Origin: Bermanella sp034112325 | GTDB lineage: Bacteria > Pseudomonadota > Gammaproteobacteria > Pseudomonadales > Oceanobacteraceae | NCBI GenBank assembly: GCA_034112325.1 | Contig: JAWUVO010000038.1 | Coordinates: forward strand, 13,673 to 77,672 | DNA length: 64,000 bases | Direction of reading: 5' to 3' | In this document: positions 54,401 to 62,810 of the stretch, one piece after another | Position numbering within the stretch: position 1 is the stretch's first letter | Layout: every line of letters begins with the position of its first letter | The notes under the pieces: model-generated | Told to the model about the DNA's origin: nothing | Databases searched by the model: none | What the model saw: the letters and a program-made list of their open reading frames with translations, nothing else | Position numbers and translations under genes: made by a program

Positions 54401-54877
54401 TTAGCTAACTGCTTCAAGCATGGTGTCTGCATCACTTACTAAAAACTCTTGAGGAGCTTCAACATTCAGAGTAGTAACAACACCATTGTCTACAATCATG
54501 GCATAGCGAAGTGAGCGGATACCACCAAACGAACCTGTGTCAGCGCTCAAACCTAGCTTTTGGCTGAAGTCTGCGTTGCCATCTGCGGCCATTATAATGT
54601 GTTCAGCATTTTGTGATTTACCCCACGCATCCATAACAAATGCATCATTTACCGATAGACAAATAATTGAATCCACGCCTTTTTCAGTAAAAGCGTCAGC
54701 ATTGACCACATAGCCTGGTAGATGAGTATTAGAACAAGTCGGTGTAAATGCACCCGGTAAGGCGAATAGCACAACTTTTTTGCCAGAGAATAAATCGGTA
54801 GTTGAGGCGGTAATCATTTTACCGTTTTCAAAATACTGTAAATTGCTTTCAGGTATAGTGTCATTAACTTTAATCAT
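54401..54877 (-). CDS. Peroxiredoxin (Prx5 type)
   Basis: A 158-residue thiol peroxidase. The peroxidatic cysteine is Cys48 in PGAFTPTCSNTHLPGY, the Prx5 pattern. VDSIICLSVNDAFVM supplies a further Cys. It reduces hydroperoxides with glutathione/glutaredoxin or thioredoxin. No fused glutaredoxin domain is present. Confidence 0.92.
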   Translation of the reverse strand: MIKVNDTIPESNLQYFENGKMITASTTDLFSGKKVVLFALPGAFTPTCSNTHLPGYVVNADAFTEKGVDSIICLSVNDAFVMDAWGKSQNAEHIIMAADGNADFSQKLGLSADTGSFGGIRSLRYAMIVDNGVVTTLNVEAPQEFLVSDADTMLEAVS

Positions 54878-54979
54878 GGGTAGTCCTTGTATTGGCTAGT
54901 TATATTTTATTATGCAATTAACTGTGAATATTGGTTTGTTGTCAATTGCATTAACTCATACACGGGGCTAGTGACTTAA

Positions 54980-56398
54980 CTAGCCATTAATTAAAAAGTG
55001 AGTCCAGATACTTGCTGCGTAACCAAGCGCAATCACCGGTGTCCATTTTAGATGAGAGAAAAAGGTGTAATGACCTTTGGCCTGCCCCATTAATGCAACA
55101 CCCGCCGCTGAGCCAATGGACAGTAAGCTACCACCCACACCGGCGGTTAGTGTTACCAGTAACCATTGAACCTCAGACATATTAGGGTTCATGGTTAGTA
55201 CTGCAAACATCACTGGAATGTTATCTACAATGGCCGATAAAAGCCCTACTAAAATATTTGCATTAGTTGCGCCTAGTTCGCCGTACATAAGTGTTGAGGT
55301 CATGCTTAGGTAGCCAATAAAGCCCAAGCCGCCTACGGCCATAATTACACCGTAGAAAAAGAATAGGGTGTCCCACTCGGCATGTGCAATACGATCAAAC
55401 ACGTCAAATTCTTCGTTGTTCACCTTAGAGTCGTGCGCTTGGTTTTTATGTGGGGTATCTGAAAACTTGTTTTCAACAGCGGCGGTACGGAGTAAGTAAA
55501 AAACATATAGTTTTAGGAATGCAAGGACTAGCATCAAGCAAAATACCGGCGGGATGTGTAAGAAGGTATGAACACATACTGCAGTGATAATGGTTACTAA
55601 AAATAAACCAGCAATGACTAAGCCACCTTTTTTAAGACTAATTGTGTCTGTAGCAGTAGGTGCTGATGGCTGCCCATCAGGCAAGGTAAATTGCATGATA
55701 AAGGCGGGTACTAAAAAGTTTACTAACGCAGGAATAAATAATACAAAAAAGTCACTAAACCCTAGAATGCCTTTCTGCCAAACCATTAAAGTAGTAATGT
55801 CCCCAAACGGGCTAAAAGCTCCGCCCGCGTTTGCCGCTACAACAATATTAATACAGGCTAAAGCAATAAACTTAGGCTCATCCTTACCCACAGTCATAAC
55901 TACCGCACACATAATAAGTGCCGTTGTTAAGTTGTCGGCAATTGGTGAGATAAAAAATGCTAATAGGCCTGTAATCCAGAACAAACTCTTATAGCTGTAA
56001 CCTTTAGCAACCAGTTTATCTCTTAGTTCATCAAACACACCGCGTTCTAGCATGGCATCAATGTAGGTCATGGCGACCAGCAAAAAGAAAAATAACTCTG
56101 AATACTCAAGAAAGTTGTGACGAATATTCACTTCCACAGAGTGATCTATACCGGCAGTAGAATAGGCGATAGCGATGATCACCCATATTAGCCCAGCGGC
56201 TAATAAAACCGGTTTAGACTTTCTAATATGAATTTTTTCTTCAAAAATAACCACCACATAGGCAAGACCAAAAATAATTAAAGCGGTTATGCCAACCCAG
56301 CTATTGGTTAAATCTAAAATCTGTAGGTTTGTATTTGCCTCTGATGCATTAGCCGACAAACAAAAAAAGAAGGATAGAACGGTAACTAGTAACTTCAT
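54980..56398 (-). CDS. nhaD: Na+/H+ antiporter NhaD
   Basis: A 472-residue antiporter of the ion transporter superfamily with about a dozen membrane helices and a cleavable-looking N-terminus (LLVTVLSFFFCLSANASEA). Typical stretches are FFISPIADNLTTALIM, GGAFSPFGDITTLMVWQ, SAIVDNIPVMFAVLTM and SIGSAAGVALMG. It exports Na+ in exchange for H+, as suits a marine or salt-exposed cell. It is divergent from the hydrolase at 56660. Confidence 0.93.
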   Translation of the reverse strand: MKLLVTVLSFFFCLSANASEANTNLQILDLTNSWVGITALIIFGLAYVVVIFEEKIHIRKSKPVLLAAGLIWVIIAIAYSTAGIDHSVEVNIRHNFLEYSELFFFLLVAMTYIDAMLERGVFDELRDKLVAKGYSYKSLFWITGLLAFFISPIADNLTTALIMCAVVMTVGKDEPKFIALACINIVVAANAGGAFSPFGDITTLMVWQKGILGFSDFFVLFIPALVNFLVPAFIMQFTLPDGQPSAPTATDTISLKKGGLVIAGLFLVTIITAVCVHTFLHIPPVFCLMLVLAFLKLYVFYLLRTAAVENKFSDTPHKNQAHDSKVNNEEFDVFDRIAHAEWDTLFFFYGVIMAVGGLGFIGYLSMTSTLMYGELGATNANILVGLLSAIVDNIPVMFAVLTMNPNMSEVQWLLVTLTAGVGGSLLSIGSAAGVALMGQAKGHYTFFSHLKWTPVIALGYAASIWTHFLING

Positions 56399-56659
56399 TA
56401 AGTGATCCCTATTTAAAGGTTGGTGTTTTGGTGCAACCTAGCGGAAAGTCGCCGTTGAATTTTGCGGCTAATTTAGCATAAATGACAACCGTAATCCCTT
56501 AGTATTTGTGCCGATAAGTGAAATCAAGTGTATCTAATATTGATAGTGTGTTTTTTAAACAGTTATTTTATGCAGTGTAAGGTAAATTGTTTTAACTAGA
56601 CTGAATACTGTTATCTAGATATGTTAAGAAACTATATGGATAAATATCTAGGTTGAATA

Positions 56660-57349
56660 ATGAAATTACTTTTTTTACCAGGTTCGGGGTGCAGTGCAAA
56701 TGTATGGAATCATCAAATAGCCAAGTTTGACAACGGCATTGCATTAAACTTGCCCGGACATCCAGACGGCATGCCTTTAGACAGTGTGTCGGCAATGGCC
56801 GATTGGTTAACTGACTATCTTAATAAGCTGGAATGCCAACAAGTAATTTTAGTTGGGCATTCTCTTGGCAGCGCTGTGGCATTACAGGCTGCTATTAATG
56901 GTCACAACTCTATCAAGGGATTGGTGTTAATTGGCACCGGAGCTCGGCTAAAAGTTATGCCAATGATTTTGGATATGTTAGGTAAACTAATTGAAAGTAA
57001 TGCTGATGTTCCCGATATAATACTGGCAGCAAATCAAGGTATTGCAGAGCCGTTGCGCACTGAGATTAACCAAGCGATTAAAAGTAATGGTGTAGCGACA
57101 CTACTTAACGACTTTAATGCATGTAATAAGTTTGATGTAATAGAAAAATTAAGCGCGATAAATGTGCCTATGCAAATAATAGCTGGCTCAAAAGACGTTA
57201 TGACACCACCGAAATACGCTGAGTTTATACACACAAATACTCAGTCTTCTCAATTATCTATTATTGATGGTGGTTCACATATGGTATTTGCTGAACAGCC
57301 AATACAGGTTAATGCAGTGATTGAAAAATTTTTAACTGAAGGGTATTAA
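56660..57349 (+). CDS. Alpha/beta hydrolase
   Basis: A 229-residue compact alpha/beta hydrolase. It has GSGCSANVWNHQ (oxyanion region), nucleophile elbow GHSLGSA (Ser about 76), acid AGSKDVMTPP and His in GGSHMVFAEQP, so the triad is complete. It ends one base before the TTG start of the RNase H gene. The substrate is unknown. Confidence 0.88.
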   Translation: MKLLFLPGSGCSANVWNHQIAKFDNGIALNLPGHPDGMPLDSVSAMADWLTDYLNKLECQQVILVGHSLGSAVALQAAINGHNSIKGLVLIGTGARLKVMPMILDMLGKLIESNADVPDIILAANQGIAEPLRTEINQAIKSNGVATLLNDFNACNKFDVIEKLSAINVPMQIIAGSKDVMTPPKYAEFIHTNTQSSQLSIIDGGSHMVFAEQPIQVNAVIEKFLTEGY

Positions 57350-57350
57350 G

Positions 57351-58112
57351 TTGGCGAAAAAATATTATGTAGTTTGGCAGGGGCGCCAAACAGGGATTTT
57401 TAATAGCTGGGATCAATGCCAAGCTCAGGTTGTTAAGTTTGCTGATGCTAAGTTTAAGTCTTTCCCTACGTTAGCAGAAGCTGAAGCGGCTTTTGGAGAT
57501 AACAAAAGCTTAAAATTAAACAGCTCTAATGCTGCTAAAAAAACAATTAAGGTAAAAGCGGCTGCTCTCACCCAAGAACAAGTTACCCAGATGTCATACG
57601 ACATTAAAATCTTCACCGATGGTGCATGCGAACCTAATCCAGGAGAAGCAGGAACAGGTATTGCGGTATATCAAAATAATAATTTAACTGAATTATGGTA
57701 CGGCATTTACCAGTCAATGGGCACAAATAATACAGCAGAATTAAATGGCTTATATCAAGCATTGATTCTTGCCAAAGAAAAATTGGCAGAGGATCTTACC
57801 GTAGCTATTTATTGCGATTCTACCTATTCAATTCAAAGTATCACCACTTGGGCCAAAGGTTGGGCTGCCAAAGGCTGGAAAAAATCTGGAGGTGAAATTA
57901 AAAATCTAGAAATAATTAAACCGATGTATGCCCTATATCAAGAAATTGAAAAAAATATAAAAATTTATCATGTGAATGGTCATGTGGGTATTGAGGGTAA
58001 TGAATTAGCCGACCGCATGTCGATTATTGCAATTGAAGCAAAACAACAAGGATTAAGTCTGTATCGTGAATCGTCAGATATAGATGAAATTTTGGCTTCG
58101 CGAAGAGGTTAG
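57351..58112 (+). CDS. Viroplasmin-domain ribonuclease HI
   Basis: A 253-residue protein. The N-terminal 45 residues (KKYYVVWQGRQTGIFNSWDQC...FKSFPTLAEAEAAF) are a caulimovirus viroplasmin-type domain known to bind RNA-DNA hybrids. A linker precedes the RNase H domain (from about 83), whose catalytic acids lie in FTDGACEPNPG, NNTAELNGL, YCDSTYSI and GNELADRM. It removes RNA from RNA-DNA hybrids. The start is TTG, with GAAGGG 7 bp upstream inside the preceding gene. Confidence 0.92.
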   Translation: MAKKYYVVWQGRQTGIFNSWDQCQAQVVKFADAKFKSFPTLAEAEAAFGDNKSLKLNSSNAAKKTIKVKAAALTQEQVTQMSYDIKIFTDGACEPNPGEAGTGIAVYQNNNLTELWYGIYQSMGTNNTAELNGLYQALILAKEKLAEDLTVAIYCDSTYSIQSITTWAKGWAAKGWKKSGGEIKNLEIIKPMYALYQEIEKNIKIYHVNGHVGIEGNELADRMSIIAIEAKQQGLSLYRESSDIDEILASRRG

Positions 58113-58150
58113 GTTTATAGGGATTTAACAATATGTGTCAGTGACTATTA

Positions 58151-58184
58151 AAAAAAGAGCACAGTACTATTACTGGCTCTTTTA
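58151..58184. terminator. Bidirectional terminator between the RNase H gene and glpD
   Basis: AAAAGAGC with inner CAGTA pairs with TACTG and GCTCTTTT around CTAT. Confidence 0.85.
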
Positions 58185-58193
58185 ATTTTATCA

Positions 58194-59738
58194 CTAAGCA
58201 ATTTTTAATTGTAAGTCATCGGCAGAAAGGTAGGCTTGAATTACCTGCTCGACTTTAAGCTGCTGTTGCTTAGATAAAAACAATCCCAGCTTAGTTCTGC
58301 GTAAAAGTATGTCTTCACTGTTACGGGCCCATTCATGTTTGATTAAGTATATGACTTCGCGCTCGTAAAGATTACAGCCTAAGCATTGGCCTAAGTCTAA
58401 TATTGATTGTGCATTACCCAGTAAGGTTAAGCAGCGGCTGCCATAGGTATTAATCAAACGATCTTTTAACCCACTTTCTAGCCAGTTATATTTTTCAGTT
58501 AATATTTGTTGTAATTGCTTAGGATGAATTTCGCCCCCAGGCAGCGGCGCATTTTTGGTCCAACCAGCAAGAGCGTGCTTTTTAGGCGCGTCAGTGTCGG
58601 CAAAATAAGGCTGCAGTTTTGTCAGAGCGGCCTCTGCCAGACGACGGTAAGTCGTGATTTTTCCCCCAAAAATACTCAATAGTGGTGCTTTACCATTATT
58701 ATCTTGAACTTCTAAAGTGTAGTCTCGTGTCATTGCCGATGGGTCCGATGACTCATCGTCACACAATGGTCTTACACCAGCATAATGATGCAAAATATCA
58801 GCCGTTGAAATTTGTTTTTTAAAGTGATGGTTAATAACATTTATTAAATATTGTTTTTCTTCGTCATCAATCACAATTTTTTCTGGGCTAGCATCCCAGG
58901 CCTTATCTGTGGTGCCAATTAAAGTAAACTCACCTAAATAAGGAATAGCAAAAATAACTCGTTTATCTTCATTTTGTAAAATGAAGGCGTGATCACCTTC
59001 ATAAAGTTTAGGCACAATAATATGACTGCCTTTAATAAGGCGGACAGTGCGAGGTGAAGGTATTTTTATGTGATCTTCTAAAAACGACTGAGCCCAGGGG
59101 CCACATGCGTTGACTAACGCTTTCGCTTTTACAGTGTTAACTTCGCCAGTGATGGTGTTTTGTAGCTCGGCTTGCCAGTGATCGGAATGTTGAACCGCAG
59201 AGATACATTTTGTATAACAGTTAATTTGGGCGCCATTTTCTTGCGCCGCAATTACATTGCTTATAACTAAGCGAGCGTCATCAACCCAGCAATCTGAATA
59301 ATCAAAGCCTTTTTTAATCTCAGTTTTAAGTGGGCTATTTTCATCAAATTTAATACTTTTAGATTTTGCTAACTGCTTACGACCACCTAGGTTGTCATAA
59401 AGAAATAAGCCCAAGCGAATCATCCAAGCCGGACGTAAATGCTTTTGGTGAGGCAATACAAACCTTAGTGGTGTAATTAGGTGGGGTGCCTTGTCTAATA
59501 ATATTTCTCTTTCGGTTAACGCTTCTTTCACCAGGCGAAATTCATAATGCTCAAGATAACGTAAACCACCATGAATAAGTTTGCTACTAGCTGAGGACGT
59601 GGCTGAAGCAAAATCGTTTTGCTCACATAATGCTACTTTCAAACCACGCCCAGCCGCGTCGGCCGCAATACCTGCGCCATTAATACCACCGCCAATAATT
59701 AATAGGTCTAGTATTTTGCTGGAGAGTTCATTGTTCAT
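58194..59738 (-). CDS. glpD: Aerobic glycerol-3-phosphate dehydrogenase
   Basis: A 514-residue FAD enzyme that oxidises glycerol-3-phosphate to dihydroxyacetone phosphate and passes electrons to quinone at the inner membrane. The FAD-binding Rossmann motif is IIGGGINGAGIAADAAGRG. SSKLIHGGLRYLEHYEF and the substrate region HHYAGVRPLCDD are conserved. Its position near glpR and glpK completes glycerol catabolism; the glycerol channel gene glpF is not in the window. Confidence 0.96.
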   Translation of the reverse strand: MNNELSSKILDLLIIGGGINGAGIAADAAGRGLKVALCEQNDFASATSSASSKLIHGGLRYLEHYEFRLVKEALTEREILLDKAPHLITPLRFVLPHQKHLRPAWMIRLGLFLYDNLGGRKQLAKSKSIKFDENSPLKTEIKKGFDYSDCWVDDARLVISNVIAAQENGAQINCYTKCISAVQHSDHWQAELQNTITGEVNTVKAKALVNACGPWAQSFLEDHIKIPSPRTVRLIKGSHIIVPKLYEGDHAFILQNEDKRVIFAIPYLGEFTLIGTTDKAWDASPEKIVIDDEEKQYLINVINHHFKKQISTADILHHYAGVRPLCDDESSDPSAMTRDYTLEVQDNNGKAPLLSIFGGKITTYRRLAEAALTKLQPYFADTDAPKKHALAGWTKNAPLPGGEIHPKQLQQILTEKYNWLESGLKDRLINTYGSRCLTLLGNAQSILDLGQCLGCNLYEREVIYLIKHEWARNSEDILLRRTKLGLFLSKQQQLKVEQVIQAYLSADDLQLKIA

Positions 59739-59847
59739 TAGATTGGTTTGCCCTTATTAATGCTTTTAAAGTTAGCGGAAAAGTAACTGATTCCACCGAA
59801 CTCTGATTAGAATTTTATGAACTTAAGTTTATAATCCAAATTATATT

Positions 59848-59859
59848 TTCGCAAACGAA
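59848..59859. promoter_or_regulatory. Possible GlpR operator in the glpD upstream gap
   Basis: TTCGCAAACGAA is a TTCG-N4-CGAA palindrome, similar in form to the GlpR sites known to me (TTCG...CGAA cores), 110 bp before glpD. Further TTCG half-sites lie at about 60031, 60053 and 60063. The 498-bp gap 59739-60236 holds no gene. Confidence 0.35.
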
Positions 59860-60136
59860 TATTTAAACGGAGCTTTAGGGCTGTATATTGATGTTTTAAG
59901 CTCGTTTTATTCAATTATAATCAAATGGAATATAAGATTTTCCAGTTAAAAAATATTTTAGCTAGGCAGGATAAGGGTTTTTGGCTTTTAATAGACGTTA
60001 TTAGGTATTTATACTTAGTAATAGAGTATTTTCGAATCAAGTGCTTAATTTGTTCGCTAATGTTCGTTTTGATTAAGCCGCTCCATATGTTTTAACTATA
60101 GATAATAAAATATAACAGAGGACCGATGAGTAAAAT

Positions 60137-60156
60137 GGTACTATCGTACCTTTTTT
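60137..60156 (+). terminator. Orphan plus-strand terminator-like hairpin
   Basis: GGTAC-TATC-GTACC followed by T6. No plus-strand gene precedes it in the gap, so it is either chance or the end of a small RNA. The stem has only 5 bp. Confidence 0.3.
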
Positions 60157-60236
60157 GGTGTGGGGCGACTTTAAATAGTGTCTTTAAGCAGTGGCTTTAT
60201 GCAGTGAATTTAAAGAATGGCTTAAGAAAGGAAAAA

Positions 60237-60998
60237 TTAACTAGCTACAATTAATTTGCGTTTAAACTGTTTCATTAATTGGCTAATTTTTTTAGGCGGT
60301 GCTTGATCGGTTACCAAGGTATCTATAAGAGATAGATCTCCTAGATAATTAACGGTACGACGCCCAAACTTACTACTATCGGCCGCTAATATTACTAACC
60401 GCGAGTGTTCAATTATGGCTTGGGCTACACGGACTTCTTGGTAGTCAAAATCCATTAACGAGCCATCTTCTTCAATACCACTAATGCCAATAATGCCAAA
60501 GTCTACTCTAAATTGCTTAATGAAATCGATGGTGGCTTCACCAATAATACCGCCATCACGACTACGAACTTGGCCGCCGGTGATGGTAATTTGAAAGTCT
60601 TCTTTGCTGCTTAAAATTGAGGCTACGTTTAAATTATTGGTAATTACCTTAAGACCATTGCGCTGAAGTAACTCACGAGCGATGGCTTCGTTGGTGGTGC
60701 CAATATTAATGAAAATTGAGGCATTATCAGGGATTAAAGCGGCTACTGCCTTAGCAATTCTTTTTTTCTGATCTAGCTGTTGCGCTTTACGTTTGCTGTA
60801 TTCGGTATTAACCGTACTGGATTCAATGGCAGCACCACCATGATAACGACGAATTCTATTATCTTGGGCCAGTAGGTTTAAATCTCGGCGAATGGTTTGT
60901 GGTGTTACTCCGAAAAGTGCCACTAGCTCATCAATAGAAACAAAGCCTTGTTCGGTTATGAGTTTTATTATGTCTTCGTGCCGAATTTGTTGGGCCAT
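60237..60998 (-). CDS. glpR: DeoR-family repressor of glycerol genes
   Basis: A 253-residue DeoR-type repressor. The N-terminal helix-turn-helix (residues 6-55, IDELVALFGVTPQTIRRDL) is followed by the phospho-sugar-binding domain (NIGTTNEAIARELL, GGQVRSRDGGIIGEAT, FGIIGISGIEEDG). It is expected to repress glp genes unless glycerol-3-phosphate is bound. It is divergent from glpK with a 180-bp shared promoter region and upstream of glpD on the same strand. Confidence 0.92.
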   Translation of the reverse strand: MAQQIRHEDIIKLITEQGFVSIDELVALFGVTPQTIRRDLNLLAQDNRIRRYHGGAAIESSTVNTEYSKRKAQQLDQKKRIAKAVAALIPDNASIFINIGTTNEAIARELLQRNGLKVITNNLNVASILSSKEDFQITITGGQVRSRDGGIIGEATIDFIKQFRVDFGIIGISGIEEDGSLMDFDYQEVRVAQAIIEHSRLVILAADSSKFGRRTVNYLGDLSLIDTLVTDQAPPKKISQLMKQFKRKLIVAS

Positions 60999-61178
60999 AA
61001 ATATTCTTAGGTCAGGTGGTTAATTTCGTCATTAGCAGCATAAATAGCGTATTTTATTTGCCACAGCCCCATAAGAGTATAACAATATTTGATTAACAGT
61101 AAGAAATTGCAAGTTTGTGGGCGCAATAAACGTTAAAATACTCTCACTAATAATAAAAATTTTGTAAGGCGTAAGTTA

Positions 61179-62672
61179 ATGAGCAAGTATCTACTGTCTA
61201 TTGATCAAGGTACTACAAGTAGCCGTGCCATTGTATTTGATCAGTTGGGCAATAATATAGGCCAAGGTCAGCAAGAGTTTAATCAGTTTTTTCCTGCTGA
61301 CGGCTGGGTTGAACACGACCCTGAAGAAATATGGGACAGTGTACTGGCTACTTGTCGCCAGGCATTAAAAAATGCAGGTTTGTCAGCTACTGACATTGCA
61401 AGTATTGGTATTACCAATCAGCGTGAAACCACAGTTATTTGGGATCGAGCCTCGGGCAAGGCGATTTATAATGCCATTGTTTGGCAGGATCGTCGTACCG
61501 CTGAATATTGTCGCCAATTAAAAAATAATTCGCTTGAAACTGTGGTGCAAGAAAAAACAGGTTTACTAATTGATCCGTATTTCTCAGGCACCAAAATAAA
61601 CTGGATATTAGATAATGTTGCCGAAGCCAGAGAAAAGGCCAATAACAATGAGCTAGCGTTTGGCACTATAGACAGTTTTTTATTATGGCGTTTAACTGGT
61701 GGTAAATCCCATAAAACCGATGCCACCAATGCTTCACGAACTTTACTGTTTAATATTCATAGCCAGCAGTGGGATCAAGAATTATTAGAAATGCTTAATG
61801 TTCCGGCATCATTATTACCGACAGTAGAAGACAGCAGTGCTTATTTTGGTGAAACCGAAGCCGAGTTATTTGGTGCGCCCATACCTATTACAGGTATAGC
61901 TGGAGATCAGCAGGCGGCGCTATTTGGACAGGCTTGCTTTGAAGCGGGTATGGCCAAAAGCACTTATGGTACTGGCTGTTTTTTAATGTTAAATACCGGA
62001 GAAAAAGCCCTTAAAAGTGAAAACAGGCTGTTAACCACAGTGGCCTACCGACTAAATGGCAAAGTTACTTATGCCATAGAAGGCAGTATTTTTGTCGCAG
62101 GTGCGGCCATTCAATGGTTACGAGATGGTTTGAAGTTAGTGAAAGATGCATCTGAATCTGAAGCCATGGCTGAACGTGTTGGTGACGACCCAGGTGTATA
62201 TTTTGTACCTGCGTTTACTGGTTTGGGCGCCCCCTATTGGGACCCCGATGCACGCGGTGCGTTGCTTGGTATTACCCGAGATACCACCGACGAGCAGGTT
62301 GTTACGGCTGGCTTACAATCGGTTTGTTACCAAACTGCTGAGTTGGTTGAAGCAATGGTAGGCGACAGTGAAGCGGCGCACATGCAAGGTTCTAAAACGT
62401 TACGCGTTGATGGCGGCATGGTGGTGAATAGCTGGGTGGTGCAATTTTTGTCCGACATTATGGATGTAAAAGTAGACAGAGCAGTGGTGCCTGAAACCAC
62501 GGCCTTAGGTGTTGCCTATTTAGCCGGTTTACATGTAGGTATTTTTAGCTCACTAGAAGAGATCGCAAATCTTTGGCAGTGCGAGCGACGTTTTGAACCT
62601 AGCATGAATCAGGTTAAGCGGGAAAAACTTTATAATGGTTGGAAAAAAGCGGTAGCTCGCATTCGCAGCTAA
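61179..62672 (+). CDS. glpK: Glycerol kinase
   Basis: A 497-residue FGGY kinase that phosphorylates glycerol, the committed step of its catabolism. It shows the phosphate-binding DQGTTSSRAIVFD, QRETTVIWDR, the signature TYGTGCFLMLNTG and the C-terminal LRVDGGMVVN. AAGG lies about 11 bp ahead of the ATG. The following 138 bp contain two small GC-rich hairpins (62692-62734) without a T run and no gene. Confidence 0.97.
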   Translation: MSKYLLSIDQGTTSSRAIVFDQLGNNIGQGQQEFNQFFPADGWVEHDPEEIWDSVLATCRQALKNAGLSATDIASIGITNQRETTVIWDRASGKAIYNAIVWQDRRTAEYCRQLKNNSLETVVQEKTGLLIDPYFSGTKINWILDNVAEAREKANNNELAFGTIDSFLLWRLTGGKSHKTDATNASRTLLFNIHSQQWDQELLEMLNVPASLLPTVEDSSAYFGETEAELFGAPIPITGIAGDQQAALFGQACFEAGMAKSTYGTGCFLMLNTGEKALKSENRLLTTVAYRLNGKVTYAIEGSIFVAGAAIQWLRDGLKLVKDASESEAMAERVGDDPGVYFVPAFTGLGAPYWDPDARGALLGITRDTTDEQVVTAGLQSVCYQTAELVEAMVGDSEAAHMQGSKTLRVDGGMVVNSWVVQFLSDIMDVKVDRAVVPETTALGVAYLAGLHVGIFSSLEEIANLWQCERRFEPSMNQVKREKLYNGWKKAVARIRS

Positions 62673-62810
62673 TTAGGAGATTACAGTAAATGGGGGGCCA
62701 TACTCGCGTCCCCTCTGCCTAACCGCTAACAGCGGGTATCCATAAGTTATTAATTCACTTCATCCTTTGTTATTATCATTATATTAAACCAACAATAGGC
62801 GCTTCAATTA

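Noticed and set aside
62692..62734. Two GC-rich hairpins after glpK considered as a tRNA or structured RNA
   Set aside because: No cloverleaf, no T-arm consensus, short independent stems; not enough to call a feature of its own.
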